From Marinobacterium marinum (GTDB lineage Bacteria > Pseudomonadota > Gammaproteobacteria > Pseudomonadales > Balneatricaceae): 64,000 nucleotides of DNA. Shown in pieces: positions 1 through 9,238 of the stretch. Below the pieces are notes generated by a model. The model saw only the letters and a list, made by a program, of their open reading frames with translations. It made no database searches and was not told where the DNA came from. The position numbers and the translations under genes are program-made. Location: contig NZ_JACEMT010000052.1 of the NCBI RefSeq assembly GCF_013868415.1, positions 62,001-126,000 on the forward strand, written 5' to 3'. The first letter of the stretch is position 1, and each line of letters starts with the position of its first letter.

Positions 1-1042
1 GTTTGACGCGCACATCACCGTTCACGTTGCGCTGGCTGTAGTCGATCAGCTGCTGCAGCATTTTGCGCTCTTCAGACCACCAGAAGCCGTTGTAGATAAT
101 TTTCGCGTAGCGTGGCATCAGTTCGTCTTTCAGATGCGCCGCTTCACGATCCAGCGTCAGCGATTCAATCGCACGGTGCGCCTTCAGCATGATGGTGCCC
201 CCCGGCGTCTCGTAACAGCCGCGTGACTTCATACCGACAAAACGGTTTTCAACGATATCCAGACGCCCCACCCCATTGGCACCGCCAACCTTGTTCAGGT
301 ATTCCAACACGGTAGCCGGAGACATTTCCTGACCGTCAATGGCAACGATATCACCCTTGCTATAGGTCAGCGTCAGGTAAGTCGGCTCATCGGGCGCCTG
401 TTCCGGGCTGACACTCCAACGCCACATGTCGTCTTCGGCTTCAGCCCAGGGATCTTCCAGAATGCCGCCTTCATACGAAATGTGCAGCAGGTTGGCATCC
501 ATGGAGTAGGGAGACTTTTTCTTGCTGGAGCTGAAGTCCACCGGGATGTCACGCTCTTCACAGTAGGCCATCAGCGTTTCACGGGATGTCAGATCCCATT
601 CACGCCAGGGAGCGATCACCTGTACGCCCGGCTTCAGCGCATAGGCGCCCAGCTCGAAACGCACCTGGTCGTTACCCTTGCCGGTCGCACCGTGAGAAAT
701 CGCATCGGCACCGGTTTCGTTGGCAATCTCGATCAGACGCTTGGCAATCAGCGGACGGGCGATGGAGGTACCCAGCAGGTACTCGCCTTCGTAAATGGTA
801 TTGGCACGGAACATCGGGAAAACGTAGTCACGTACAAACTCTTCACGCAGGTCTTCGATGTAGATTTCCTTGACGCCCAAGGCTTCGGCCTTGGCACGCG
901 CAGGTTCCACTTCTTCACCCTGACCCAGGTCGGCCGTAAAGGTTACGACCTCGCAGTTATAGGTATCCTGCAACCAGCGTACGATTACAGAAGTATCCAG
1001 ACCGCCTGAGTACGCCAGAACGACCTTTTTAATATCGGACAT
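1..1042 (-). CDS. argG: Argininosuccinate synthase (3' end cut off)
   Basis: This gene joins citrulline and aspartate using ATP to give argininosuccinate, the penultimate step of arginine synthesis, in the cytoplasm. The protein starts [19 protein letters not shown], which holds the SGGxDTS ATP-pyrophosphatase loop of the family. About 347 codons lie in the window; the family has about 400 residues, so roughly 50 C-terminal residues lie beyond base 1. The ATG at 1042 follows a GGAG-type ribosome binding site. The next genes leftward are outside the window; motY is upstream in the same direction, but 119 bp separate them. The leader contains a hairpin (listed separately). Identity is near certain. 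Confidence 0.97.
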   Translation of the reverse strand, partial: MSDIKKVVLAYSGGLDTSVIVRWLQDTYNCEVVTFTADLGQGEEVEPARAKAEALGVKEIYIEDLREEFVRDYVFPMFRANTIYEGEYLLGTSIARPLIAKRLIEIANETGADAISHGATGKGNDQVRFELGAYALKPGVQVIAPWREWDLTSRETLMAYCEERDIPVDFSSSKKKSPYSMDANLLHISYEGGILEDPWAEAEDDMWRWSVSPEQAPDEPTYLTLTYSKGDIVAIDGQEMSPATVLEYLNKVGGANGVGRLDIVENRFVGMKSRGCYETPGGTIMLKAHRAIESLTLDREAAHLKDELMPRYAKIIYNGFWWSEERKMLQQLIDYSQRNVNGDVRVK

Positions 1043-1063
1043 GTTGCTGCTCCAGAAACAATT

Positions 1064-1090
1064 GCCGGCCGAACACCATGATCGACCGGC
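1064..1090 (-). promoter_or_regulatory. Hairpin in the argG leader
   Basis: On the minus strand a 9-bp stem with one G-U pair (GCCGGTCGA / TCGGCCGGC) encloses a 9-base loop, ending about 20 bases before the argG start. There is no U tract, so it is not an obvious terminator. It could affect translation or mRNA stability. Its role is inference only. Confidence 0.35.
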
Positions 1091-1161
1091 CGCTAAGATT
1101 CACTCGGCACAAGTGACATTAATATATCAGAAAGCCCCGCCCCGCTGAACTGTTGCGCACA

Positions 1162-2016
1162 CTAGTCGCGTTCAAGGCGAATCGCCACACGGCGGTTACG
1201 GGCTCGATTTTCTGCACTGGAATTGGGCACAACCGGGTAGCGCTCTCCATGAAAGCGGGTGATGATCATTTCCTCCGGTATGCCCTGACTGCGCAGATAA
1301 CGGCTCACTTCCTCCGCTCGCTGTTTGGACAGGTCACGGTTGAGCAAACGGCGACCATAGTTATCTGAATGACCATCCACATAGATGGACTTCACGCTGT
1401 CGTCCGTTTTCACGTACAGCGCAATCAGGTCCAGCCGCTCGCGAGTGGCATCCGACAGACGCCAGGTAGCGGACGGAAAGAGCACGGCAGTACGCGCCAC
1501 CTGGCGATAGTTCACCGGCAGCAGCGTTGTCAGACACCCAAGATAGTCATCATAGGCCGACTGGAAGTTGGCGGCCGAGATGCCGACCTCGACCGGCTCG
1601 CCGCTGCTGAACCAGTGCGCACTGGAGAAGGTCGGAGTCATGCCGCGGTGCAACGCAACCAACATCTGATTTGCCGCTTCACTGCTCAGCGCCAGCGCGC
1701 CGCCTTCCTCGACCTTGACTCGTGCAATATTGAACGGCGCCACGCCCGGTTGCCAGGAAGATGCCCGTGCCATCAACAGCACCTCCCCCGCCAGCTGATC
1801 CTGCTGGGTCGGCCGCAAGACAAAACGCAACGACTCCCCGGCCTCATGTTCGAACAGGGCCTGCCCAAACGCGGGCACCTGCTGGCTGAGGCGGCAAAAG
1901 AAGCGTGATGTTTCCATCTCCCATACCGATTCGTCTATCGATGCCCGAAACACCACGGCCTGCGCCCAGCCCGGCATCAACAGCAGCAGTAACAGGACCA
2001 GACTAGGGGTGTTCAC
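1162..2016 (-). CDS. motY: MotY-like flagellar T-ring protein
   Basis: MotY is a periplasmic protein that helps anchor stator units around the polar flagellar motor in Vibrio and Pseudomonas. The protein of 284 residues begins with a signal peptide (a leucine run, then PGWAQA). It has an N-terminal domain of about 140 residues and ends in an OmpA-like peptidoglycan-binding domain (about residues 175-284) with the motif YVDGHSDNYG and a C-terminal NRRVAIRLERD. The GTG at 2016 was chosen because GGAG lies 7 bases upstream; a GTG at 2022 is too close to it. In Pseudomonas motY also lies beside argG and rnt, which supports MotY over a generic OmpA protein. No other flagellar genes are visible here. 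Confidence 0.85.
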   Translation of the reverse strand: MNTPSLVLLLLLLMPGWAQAVVFRASIDESVWEMETSRFFCRLSQQVPAFGQALFEHEAGESLRFVLRPTQQDQLAGEVLLMARASSWQPGVAPFNIARVKVEEGGALALSSEAANQMLVALHRGMTPTFSSAHWFSSGEPVEVGISAANFQSAYDDYLGCLTTLLPVNYRQVARTAVLFPSATWRLSDATRERLDLIALYVKTDDSVKSIYVDGHSDNYGRRLLNRDLSKQRAEEVSRYLRSQGIPEEMIITRFHGERYPVVPNSSAENRARNRRVAIRLERD

Positions 2017-2081
2017 ATGCACTCTCCAATGATCAGTTGCACTTTGTTTAACGGCCGAACAGGGCTCGCCTTAAGCTCATT

Positions 2082-2109
2082 TTGACGCTGCCGACCAGGC
2101 TGTTAGAAT
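2082..2109 (+). promoter_or_regulatory. Putative sigma-70 promoter of rnt
   Basis: TTGACG and TAGAAT are separated by 16 bases, each one mismatch from consensus, and lie about 40 bases before the rnt start. The site is in the divergent motY-rnt gap. Confidence 0.55.
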
Positions 2110-2148
2110 GCCTGCGGCCACTTTTCTCACCTGTAAATAAGGATTTTC

Positions 2149-2799
2149 GTGACTCACCGCCATAACGCCCCTCACCCGATGGCTGATCGCTTTCGCGGTT
2201 TTTTGCCCGTTGTTGTCGATGTCGAAACTGCCGGCTTCAACCCGCGCACCGATGCCCTGCTGGAAATCGCCGCCGTCACACTGACCATGGATGAGAACGG
2301 CTACCTGATGATCGACCAGAGTTACGATGCCAATGTAAAACCCTTCCCCGGCGCCAACCTGGAGCGATCCGCTCTGGAGTTCACCGGCATAGACCCCGAT
2401 GACCCGGCACGCCAGGCCGTCGCCGAACAGGAGGCGCTGGAAAAGATTTTCAAGCCAATCCGAAAATCGATCAAGTCCCATGACTGCAAAAGGGCCATTC
2501 TGGTTGGGCACAATGCATCTTTCGACCACAGCTTCGTGACCAACGCCGCCGAGCGCTGCAATATCAAACGCAACCCTTTCCACCCGTTTTCAACCTTCGA
2601 CACCGTATCCCTGTCCGGCCTCGCCTATGGACAAACCGTTCTGGCCCGCGCCTGCGACCTGGCTGGCATTGACTTTGACGGCAAACAGGCTCATTCGGCC
2701 CTGTATGACACCGTTAAAACCGCCGAGCTTTTCTGCACGATCATTAATCAGTGGAAAGACATGGGCGGCTGGGACATGTTCCTGGCGACCCGTGACTGA
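2149..2799 (+). CDS. rnt: Ribonuclease T
   Basis: RNase T is a 3'-5' exonuclease that trims tRNA and other stable RNA ends, acting as a dimer in the cytoplasm. The 216-residue protein shows all DEDDh exonuclease motifs: VDVETAGF near residue 24 (first Asp and Glu), [10 protein letters not shown] near 120 (second Asp) and [13 protein letters not shown] near 180 (catalytic His and final Asp). The length matches the family. The GTG start at 2149 has AAGGA 7 bases upstream. A strong terminator follows. It is read divergently from motY, as expected from Pseudomonas gene order, although pyrC, which sits between them there, is absent. Confidence 0.95.
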   Translation: MTHRHNAPHPMADRFRGFLPVVVDVETAGFNPRTDALLEIAAVTLTMDENGYLMIDQSYDANVKPFPGANLERSALEFTGIDPDDPARQAVAEQEALEKIFKPIRKSIKSHDCKRAILVGHNASFDHSFVTNAAERCNIKRNPFHPFSTFDTVSLSGLAYGQTVLARACDLAGIDFDGKQAHSALYDTVKTAELFCTIINQWKDMGGWDMFLATRD

Positions 2800-2819
2800 A
2801 CGGTCGCCCTGAAAAACCC

Positions 2820-2863
2820 GCACAAAAAAACCGCGTCTGAGTAGCAGCGCGGTTTTTTTGTGC
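2820..2863. terminator. Bidirectional intrinsic terminator (rnt / peroxiredoxin)
   Basis: A perfect 16-bp inverted repeat (GCACAAAAAAACCGCG and its complement, loop of 12) lies between the convergent rnt and peroxiredoxin genes. A-rich and T-rich arms give U tracts on both strands. Confidence 0.9.
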
Positions 2864-2886
2864 ATCCGGATATCCGACTCAAATAG

Positions 2887-3489
2887 TTACAGCTTATCGG
2901 ACTCTTCCGCCAGGTACTGGGCAACTCCGACCGGAGACGCATCCATTCCCTTATCTCCCTTGTTCCAGCCCGCCGGACACACTTCACCGTGCTCCTCGTG
3001 GAACTGCAAGGCATCGACCAGACGAATCAGCTCATCCATATTACGCCCCAACGGCAGATCGTTCACGATCTGGGAACGTACAACACCTTCCTTGTCGATC
3101 AGGAAAGCGCCACGGAAGGCCACACCAGCATCAGCCTCGACATCGTATGCCTGACAAATTTCATGCTTGATGTCGGCGACCAGTGTATATCGGACCTGGC
3201 CGATACCACCCTCGTTCACCGGCGTGTTGCGCCAGGCATTGTGCGTGAACTGAGAGTCGATAGAAACGCCGACCACCTCGACACCGCGCTCTTGAAAAGC
3301 GTCCATGCGATGATCCAGCGCAATCAGCTCCGATGGACACACGAACGTAAAGTCCAGCGGATAGAAGAAGACCAGACCATACTTGCCCTTGATCGCTTCC
3401 TTCAGGTTGTAGCTATCAACAATCTGACCATCGCCCAACACTGCCGCGGCGTTAAAATCAGGTGCCTGCTTGCCTACCAGTACGCCCAT
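2887..3489 (-). CDS. Typical 2-Cys peroxiredoxin (AhpC/TSA family)
   Basis: This thiol peroxidase reduces H2O2 and organic peroxides. It has 200 residues, with the peroxidatic cysteine in PLDFTFVCPSE (about residue 50) and the resolving cysteine in HGEVCPAGW (about residue 170), the pattern of dimeric 2-Cys enzymes. The ATG at 3489 is chosen over an upstream in-frame start because AGGGGAG lies 8 bases before it and MGVLVGKQAPDF matches the family N-terminus. It lies 78 bp downstream of grxD on the same strand, so the two may be co-transcribed as an oxidative-stress pair. A dedicated reductase such as AhpF is not seen here. Confidence 0.93.
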   Translation of the reverse strand: MGVLVGKQAPDFNAAAVLGDGQIVDSYNLKEAIKGKYGLVFFYPLDFTFVCPSELIALDHRMDAFQERGVEVVGVSIDSQFTHNAWRNTPVNEGGIGQVRYTLVADIKHEICQAYDVEADAGVAFRGAFLIDKEGVVRSQIVNDLPLGRNMDELIRLVDALQFHEEHGEVCPAGWNKGDKGMDASPVGVAQYLAEESDKL

Positions 3490-3567
3490 GCTAATTCTCC
3501 CCTTACCTGTTATGTAATCATGCAACCTCCCGCCGACAGGCTTAGCCTGCTGGCGGGATAAACGGCA

Positions 3568-3903
3568 TCATGCCTCGGCATCACCTTCAGTCTGGGCAGC
3601 GGCAACAACCATATCCTTCAGCTCACCACTGGCAGCCATCTCGCAGATGATGTCACAGCCACCGACCAGCTCGCCATTGATCCACAACTGAGGAAATGTC
3701 GGCCAGTTGGCATACTTGGGCAATTCAGCACGAATATCCGGATTTTCCAGAATATTCACGAACGCAAAGCGCTCGCCGCAGGACATGATTGCCTCAACCG
3801 CACGGGAGGAAAAACCGCACTGCGGGAAGCGTGGAGTACCTTTCATGTACAGCAGAATTGTATTGTTTTCGATCTGTTCTTTGATCGTGTCGACTACGCT
3901 CAT
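3568..3903 (-). CDS. grxD: Monothiol glutaredoxin Grx4
   Basis: GrxD carries or transfers [2Fe-2S] clusters, usually with BolA partners. The 111-residue protein has the diagnostic CGFS active site in RFPQCGFSSRA (about residue 29), the glutathione-binding WPTFPQLWINGELVGGCDI segment and the usual single-domain length. AAGGTG precedes the ATG at 3903. It has the same direction as the peroxiredoxin gene and 78 bases separate them. Identity is clear from the active site. Confidence 0.96.
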   Translation of the reverse strand: MSVVDTIKEQIENNTILLYMKGTPRFPQCGFSSRAVEAIMSCGERFAFVNILENPDIRAELPKYANWPTFPQLWINGELVGGCDIICEMAASGELKDMVVAAAQTEGDAEA

Positions 3904-4088
3904 TTATACACCTTCTTACATCTAATCATGAGGACCTGGGCCTGATTGACAGCTTAACATATAACCAAGCGCCACACTCAAGTTAGACCCTGCACCCGCC
4001 CGATAAATTCTCATCCGCAATAGGACCCGCAAGCGTCCTCGCCGCCTTGTGCCACCAGCAGCAAAGCAGGCACAGCCCGCCCATAGTC

Positions 4089-4110
4089 CCGGTTGGAATT
4101 GCCAAACCGG
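4089..4110 (+). promoter_or_regulatory. Upstream hairpin in the argD leader
   Basis: CCGGTTGG pairs with CCAA-A-CCGG across a 5-base loop, with one bulged A. It lies 30 bases before the terminator-like hairpin at 4140-4160. The pair of hairpins looks like an attenuator arrangement, but no separate leader peptide is evident. Confidence 0.35.
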
Positions 4111-4139
4111 ACATCTGCTCCTAGAATGGTTACTTTATC

Positions 4140-4160
4140 GGCAGCTCTGGCTGCCTTTTT
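4140..4160 (+). terminator. Terminator-like hairpin just before the argD ribosome binding site
   Basis: GGCAGC and GCTGCC form a 6-bp GC-rich stem with a TCTG loop, directly followed by TTTTT, and end 19 bases before the argD ATG. The position within the leader suggests premature termination or attenuation of argD rather than the end of an upstream gene, since grxD runs the other way. Confidence 0.5.
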
Positions 4161-4179
4161 GCGTTGTAGGGAGACTCCC

Positions 4180-5379
4180 ATGGCTACGCAGCCATTGATG
4201 AACGTTTTCAACCGGCTATCGGTCGCCTTCGAGTACGGTGAAGGGGCCTGGCTGTACGATACTGCAGGCAACAAGTACCTGGACGCCCTGTGCGGTATCG
4301 CCGTTACCGGCTTGGGCCACGCCCACCCGGCCGTGACGCACGCCATCAGCGAACAGGCCGCCAAACTGATTCACTGCTCCAATATCTATACAATTCCGCA
4401 GCAGGAACGACTGGCTGAGCAACTGGTTCGACTGTCCGGCATGGACAACGCCTTCTTTGCCAACTCCGGTGCCGAAGCCAACGAAGCCGCCATCAAGCTG
4501 GCTCGCCGCTATGGCCACAGCCGCCATATCGACAATCCGGCCATTATTGTCATGGAACATGCCTTTCATGGTCGCACGCTGGCAACCCTGAGCGCCACCG
4601 GCAACCGCAGCACCCAACAGGGGTTCGAGCCGCTGGTAACAGGTTTTGTCCGGGTTCCCTTCGATGATGTCGACGCCGTTCGCCAGGTTGCCCGCCACAA
4701 CCCCGATGTCGTTGCGATTCTGGTCGAGCCGATTCAGGGTGAAGGCGGCATGCACATCCCGGCTCCGGACTACCTGAACCAGTTGCGCCAGATCTGCGAC
4801 GATCACCAGTGGCTGCTCATGCTGGACGAGGTCCAGAGCGGCAACGGCCGTACCGGCCGTTATTTCGCCTATCAGCACAACGATATCCTGCCGGATGTCG
4901 TTACCACGGCCAAAGGGCTGGGCAACGGCTTCCCGATCGGTGCCTGCCTGGCCCGCGGCGCTGCCGCCAAGGTATTTGGCCCCGGCAACCACGGCACGAC
5001 CTTTGGCGGCAACCCGCTGGCATGCGCGGCGGCACTGGCTGTCGTCGACACCATCCGGCACGATAATCTTTGCCAGCGCGCCGAAACACTCGGCAATCGC
5101 ATTGCCGACGGATTTCGTGCCCAGTTGGACAAAAGCCCCTATATAAAGGACATTCGTAACAAGGGCCTGATGATCGGCATCGAGCTGACCGAAGCCGGCA
5201 GCGAGCTTGCGGTTCTGGCCAAAATAAAAGGCATTTTGCTCAACATAACCGGCGGCGGTCGTGTCATTCGTCTGTTGCCACCCCTGATCATGTCCGATCA
5301 GGAAGCCGATTTACTGGTTAATACCGTTGCTCAATTGATCCGGGTTTATGCCGGTGAAGAGCGCACCAGCGCCAACTGA
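4180..5379 (+). CDS. argD: Acetylornithine aminotransferase
   Basis: ArgD is a PLP enzyme that converts N-acetylglutamate semialdehyde to N-acetylornithine and may also act on N-succinyl-diaminopimelate. The 399-residue protein shows the class III aminotransferase features: [16 protein letters not shown] (about residues 98-113), the Asp of [15 protein letters not shown] and the PLP lysine in [15 protein letters not shown] (about residue 248). The ATG at 4180 follows AGGGAG; the frame stays open upstream to 4093, but that part has no family similarity and contains the leader hairpin. argF follows 61 bp downstream in the same direction, making an arginine pair with argG nearby. Confidence 0.95.
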   Translation: MATQPLMNVFNRLSVAFEYGEGAWLYDTAGNKYLDALCGIAVTGLGHAHPAVTHAISEQAAKLIHCSNIYTIPQQERLAEQLVRLSGMDNAFFANSGAEANEAAIKLARRYGHSRHIDNPAIIVMEHAFHGRTLATLSATGNRSTQQGFEPLVTGFVRVPFDDVDAVRQVARHNPDVVAILVEPIQGEGGMHIPAPDYLNQLRQICDDHQWLLMLDEVQSGNGRTGRYFAYQHNDILPDVVTTAKGLGNGFPIGACLARGAAAKVFGPGNHGTTFGGNPLACAAALAVVDTIRHDNLCQRAETLGNRIADGFRAQLDKSPYIKDIRNKGLMIGIELTEAGSELAVLAKIKGILLNITGGGRVIRLLPPLIMSDQEADLLVNTVAQLIRVYAGEERTSAN

Positions 5380-5440
5380 GCATTTTTTATTCAACCGACA
5401 CCGGGAGCCGGCGGCCTTTAGCCACCGACCGATAATATCT

Positions 5441-6349
5441 ATGAGTACACGACACTTTTTGACCCTGCTGGACATGACGCCGGAAGAGCTGCAACAGATC
5501 GTGCAGCGCGCCATCACCCTCAAGCAGATGCGTAACGCGGGCGAGATCTACGAACCTCTGAAGAACAAGGTCATGGCCATGATCTTCGAGAAAGCTTCAA
5601 CCCGCACCCGAGTTTCATTTGAAGCAGGAATGGCCCAGTTTGGCGGCCATGCCATGTTCCTGTCTCCCCGCGACACTCAGCTGGGCCGCGGCGAGCCTGT
5701 CGAAGACAGCGCCCGCGTTATTTCCAGCATGGTCGATGTCGTCATGATCCGTACTTTCAGCCACGAACTGGTTGAAACCTTCGCCCGCTACTCCCGAGTG
5801 CCGGTTATTAATGCGCTGACCGACGACTACCACCCCTGTCAGCTGCTGGCCGACATGCAGACATTTGCCGAGCAGCGCGGCTCTATCAAGGGCAAGACCG
5901 TCGTCTGGATTGGCGATGGTAACAACATGTGCAACTCCTACATCAACGCGGCACGCCAGTTCGATTTCAAATTGAACGTTGCCTGCCCGGAAGGCTTCGC
6001 CCCCAACGCGGATCTGGTCTCACTCAACAGCGACCGGGTCAAAGTATTCGAAAGCCCGGAAGAAGCCGTCAAGGGTGCACACCTGGTCGTTACCGACGTC
6101 TGGGCCTCCATGGGCCAGGAAGACGAGCAGCGTGAACGTATCCGTGAATTCCGCGGCTACCAGGTCACTCCCGCATTGATGGACCTGGCCGATGACGATG
6201 CCATCTTCATGCACTGTCTGCCTGCCCACCGCGGTGAAGAAGTCAGTGAAGAAATGATGGAAGACCCCCGCTCGGTTGTCTTCGAAGAAGCCGAAAACCG
6301 CCTGCACGCTCAAAAGGCCCTGCTGGAATTCCTGCTGGCAAAGGCCTGA
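5441..6349 (+). CDS. argF: Ornithine carbamoyltransferase
   Basis: This enzyme makes citrulline from ornithine and carbamoyl phosphate. It has 302 residues, with the carbamoyl-phosphate loop [11 protein letters not shown] (about residue 50), [12 protein letters not shown] (about 127) and the ornithine-site motif HCLPAHRG (about 264). The start ATG at 5441 matches the family start [12 protein letters not shown]; no strong ribosome binding site precedes it, so translation may depend on coupling or on the AT-rich leader. It is downstream of argD on the same strand. Confidence 0.96.
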   Translation: MSTRHFLTLLDMTPEELQQIVQRAITLKQMRNAGEIYEPLKNKVMAMIFEKASTRTRVSFEAGMAQFGGHAMFLSPRDTQLGRGEPVEDSARVISSMVDVVMIRTFSHELVETFARYSRVPVINALTDDYHPCQLLADMQTFAEQRGSIKGKTVVWIGDGNNMCNSYINAARQFDFKLNVACPEGFAPNADLVSLNSDRVKVFESPEEAVKGAHLVVTDVWASMGQEDEQRERIREFRGYQVTPALMDLADDDAIFMHCLPAHRGEEVSEEMMEDPRSVVFEEAENRLHAQKALLEFLLAKA

Positions 6350-6360
6350 CACCCTTCCCT

Positions 6361-6387
6361 GCGGCCTCGGGAGGCCCCGAGCGCCGC
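6361..6387 (+). terminator. GC-rich hairpin after argF
   Basis: GCGGC-CTCGGG pairs with CCCGAG-C-GCCGC (11 bp with one bulge, AGGC loop) just after the argF stop. There is no U tract, so termination is plausible but not proven. Confidence 0.45.
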
Positions 6388-6450
6388 ATTCGCCAGACAT
6401 TTACATTAAGTACTATACTGGCTGTTATCCGCACTCCTAAGGGCTTGATA

Positions 6451-7371
6451 GTGGGTATGATAGAAATTCGTCACCTGAAAACGCTTGCCGCGCTTCGCGA
6501 TGCAGGCAGCCTGGTCGAAGCCGCCGAGCGCATTCATTTGACCCAATCCGCCTTGTCTCATCAGATCAAGGATCTGGAGGAACGGCTGAATTGCTCATTG
6601 TTCATTCGCAAGACCCGACCTCTTTGCTTTACCAGCGCCGGGCAACGCCTGCTCAATCTTGCCGATGAGCTGCTGCCCATGGTCCGTAGCGCCGAACGCG
6701 ACATCATGCGTCTGGCCGGTGGCGAAACCGGCCGACTGAATATCTGTATTGAATGCCACAGCTGCTTTGACTGGCTGATGCCCACCATTGACCATTTCCG
6801 CCAGCACTGGCCCGAAGTGGAACTGGACCTGTCAACCGGCTTCAGCTTTTTACCACTACCGGCTCTGGCTCGTGGCGACCTGGACCTGGTCATCACTTCT
6901 GACCCCGAGCCGCGTACCGGCATTCACTACGTTCCCCTGTTCAGCTATGAGTCCATACTGGTCATGGGGCGCCAGCACAGACTGGTGGCCAAGCGTCACA
7001 TCCAGCCCCAGGATCTGGCACAGGAAACACTGATTACCTACCCGGTCGAGCAAGACCGACTGGATGTATTCACCCGCTTCCTCGACCCGGCCGGTACCGA
7101 GCCTGCCGCCATTCGCACCTCCGAGTTGACCGTCATGGTCATGCAGCTGGTTGCCAGTGGACGCGGCGTATCCGCCCTGCCCAACTGGGCCGCACACGAA
7201 TACCTGCAACGGGAATATATCGCCGCCCGTCCACTGGGTGAAAAGGGACTCTGGTGTACACTCTACGCCGCCATGCGTGAAGATCAGAAAGATGCCGATT
7301 TCATGGTCGATTTTCTGAATACGGCCCGCGAGGTCACCTTCCGCAACCTCAATGGCATTCGCTCGGCCTGA
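6451..7371 (+). CDS. metR: LysR-type regulator MetR
   Basis: MetR activates methionine genes such as metE and metH, with homocysteine as coactivator. The protein of about 306 residues has an N-terminal helix-turn-helix (AAERIHLTQSALSHQIKDLE). It resembles E. coli MetR along its length: MIEIRHLKTLAALRDAGSL at the start, RLNICIECHSCFDWL in the effector domain, and TLITYPVEQDRLDVFTRFL. The GTG at 6451 was chosen because AAGGG lies 7 bases before it; the ATG at 6457 is an equally possible start and fits family alignments. No met gene is adjacent, so its targets lie elsewhere or include the neighbours. Confidence 0.88.
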   Translation: MGMIEIRHLKTLAALRDAGSLVEAAERIHLTQSALSHQIKDLEERLNCSLFIRKTRPLCFTSAGQRLLNLADELLPMVRSAERDIMRLAGGETGRLNICIECHSCFDWLMPTIDHFRQHWPEVELDLSTGFSFLPLPALARGDLDLVITSDPEPRTGIHYVPLFSYESILVMGRQHRLVAKRHIQPQDLAQETLITYPVEQDRLDVFTRFLDPAGTEPAAIRTSELTVMVMQLVASGRGVSALPNWAAHEYLQREYIAARPLGEKGLWCTLYAAMREDQKDADFMVDFLNTAREVTFRNLNGIRSA

Positions 7372-7378
7372 CGCACAT

Positions 7379-7406
7379 GCCCTTTCGACCCTCCGGTCGG
7401 AAGGGC
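7379..7406 (+). terminator. Hairpin after metR
   Basis: A 12-bp stem with one wobble pair (GCCCTTTCGACC / GGTCGGAAGGGC, CTCC loop) starts 8 bases after the metR stop. It lacks a clear U tract. Confidence 0.5.
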
Positions 7407-7534
7407 ACTCTCCGGCACCAGCATGCCCCGCCTGTCAACAACCCGTCTATCCTGCCGGAAAGTCTACTGCCGCCGCCGCATATTTGCGGTAAGATCATGA
7501 CTTTGTTCATCCATCTAGCAATGAGAGAGTAAGC

Positions 7535-8887
7535 ATGGAACTCTGGACTCCAGACAGCTGGCGCAGCAAGCCCATCAAACAGCACCCGACCTACCCCGAT
7601 CAGGACGCCCTGTATCGGGTTGAGAAGGTGCTGGGCGAGTATCCGCCGCTGGTCTTTGCCGGCGAGATCCGCTCTCTGACTCAGGAACTGGCTCAAGTCG
7701 CCGAAGGCAAGGCATTCCTCCTGCAAGGCGGCGACTGTGCCGAGAGCTTTACCGAGTTCAACGCCAACAAGATCCGCGACACCTTCAAGGTCATGCTGCA
7801 GATGGCTGTGGTCATGACCTTTGCCGGCAGCTGTCCGGTGGTCAAGATTGGTCGCATGGCGGGCCAGTTTGCCAAGCCACGCTCATCGGACACCGAAGTC
7901 ATCAACGGAGTCGAGCTGCCCAGTTACCGCGGTGATATCATCAATGACATCGCCTTCACCAGCGATGCACGCACGCCTGACCCCGAGCGTTTGCTGTCGG
8001 CCTACCACCAGTCCTCGGCCACACTGAACCTGCTGCGCGCCTTCGCGACCGGCGGCTTTGCCGATCTGCACAAGGTCCACCAATGGACTCAGGGCTTCGT
8101 TCAGCAAAGCCCCCAGGGTGAAAAGTACCGCCACCTGGCCGATCAAATCGACCAGACCATGGCCTTTATCGAAGCCTGCGGCATCAGCTCAAGCAACACG
8201 CCCCAGCTGAAAGAAACCAACCTGTATACCTCTCACGAAGCACTGCTGCTGGGATACGAGCAGGCCTTGACCCGCCAGGACAGCCTCACCGATGACTGGT
8301 ACGACTGTTCCGCGCACATGCTGTGGATCGGGGACCGCACCCGTCAGCCGGACCACGCCCACGTGGAATTCCTGCGCGGCGTACGCAACCCGGTCGGCAT
8401 CAAGGTTGGTCCCAGCACTCAGGTCGACGACCTGCTGCGCTTGCTGGATATTCTCAACCCTCAGCAGACCCCGGGCCGCATTACCCTGATCGCGCGCATG
8501 GGAGCCGACAAGATCACCGAGATGCTGCCGCCACTGGTCCGTGCGGTCAAAGCCAGCGGCCACCATGTGGTCTGGAGTTCAGACCCCATGCATGGCAACA
8601 CCATCAAGGCATCCAGCGGTTACAAAACCCGCAGCGTTGATGCCATTCTGGCTGAAATGAAAGGCTTCTTTGAAGTGCACAATGCCGAAGGCACGCATGC
8701 CGGGGGCGTACACTTCGAAATGACCGGTAACGATGTCACCGAGTGTATCGGTGGCGCCTACCGTATCACGGAAGAAGGCCTGGCCGACCGTTACCACACT
8801 CAGTGTGATCCGCGTCTGAACGCCGACCAGTCACTGGAACTGGCCTTCCTGATTGCCGATACACTCAAGGCCGCACGCAAGGAGTAA
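7535..8887 (+). CDS. 3-deoxy-7-phosphoheptulonate synthase, class II
   Basis: This enzyme condenses phosphoenolpyruvate and erythrose 4-phosphate, the first step of the shikimate pathway. At 450 residues it is a class II (plant- and Mycobacterium-like) DAHP synthase and not the shorter AroF/G/H type. Visible family motifs are [11 protein letters not shown] with the metal-binding Cys (about residue 70), [32 protein letters not shown] with the metal His (about 350) and GGVHFEMTG with the metal Glu. AGAGAG precedes the ATG. yqcC begins 2 bp after the stop, so they form an operon. Confidence 0.95.
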   Translation: MELWTPDSWRSKPIKQHPTYPDQDALYRVEKVLGEYPPLVFAGEIRSLTQELAQVAEGKAFLLQGGDCAESFTEFNANKIRDTFKVMLQMAVVMTFAGSCPVVKIGRMAGQFAKPRSSDTEVINGVELPSYRGDIINDIAFTSDARTPDPERLLSAYHQSSATLNLLRAFATGGFADLHKVHQWTQGFVQQSPQGEKYRHLADQIDQTMAFIEACGISSSNTPQLKETNLYTSHEALLLGYEQALTRQDSLTDDWYDCSAHMLWIGDRTRQPDHAHVEFLRGVRNPVGIKVGPSTQVDDLLRLLDILNPQQTPGRITLIARMGADKITEMLPPLVRAVKASGHHVVWSSDPMHGNTIKASSGYKTRSVDAILAEMKGFFEVHNAEGTHAGGVHFEMTGNDVTECIGGAYRITEEGLADRYHTQCDPRLNADQSLELAFLIADTLKAARKE

Positions 8888-8889
8888 CC

Positions 8890-9216
8890 ATGAGCCAGCA
8901 CCAGCATGTCAGCGCCTTGCTGATCCAGATCCGCACTGAAATGCAGGCCCTGGGATTCTGGCAGACCCAGCCGCCACAACCGGCGGCACTGGCCAGTCGT
9001 GAACCTTTCTGCGTGGACACTTTGGACTTTACCGAGTGGGTACAGTGGCTATTGCTGCCACGGCTGGAAGAAATGGTGGCGCGTCAAGCGCCACTGCCAC
9101 AGAACAGTGAGATCAAACCCATGGCCGAAGAGGTGTTCAAGCAGATGCAGGCAGACACCTCAACGCTGCTGGGCCTGATCGAGCAATTGGATCAACGACT
9201 GAGTACTCGCCATTAA
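8890..9216 (+). CDS. yqcC: YqcC family protein of unknown function
   Basis: A 108-residue cytoplasmic protein that matches the YqcC family pattern by eye: a central EPFCVDTLDFTEWVQWLLLPR segment followed by LPQNSEIKPMAEE. The family is short, mostly helical and of unknown function; in E. coli yqcC lies next to the pseudouridine synthase gene truC, which is not seen here. Its ribosome binding site AAGGAG overlaps the end of the DAHP synthase gene, indicating translational coupling. Confidence 0.85.
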   Translation: MSQHQHVSALLIQIRTEMQALGFWQTQPPQPAALASREPFCVDTLDFTEWVQWLLLPRLEEMVARQAPLPQNSEIKPMAEEVFKQMQADTSTLLGLIEQLDQRLSTRH

Positions 9217-9238
9217 CTGAAACGCCACAGGATCGCCC

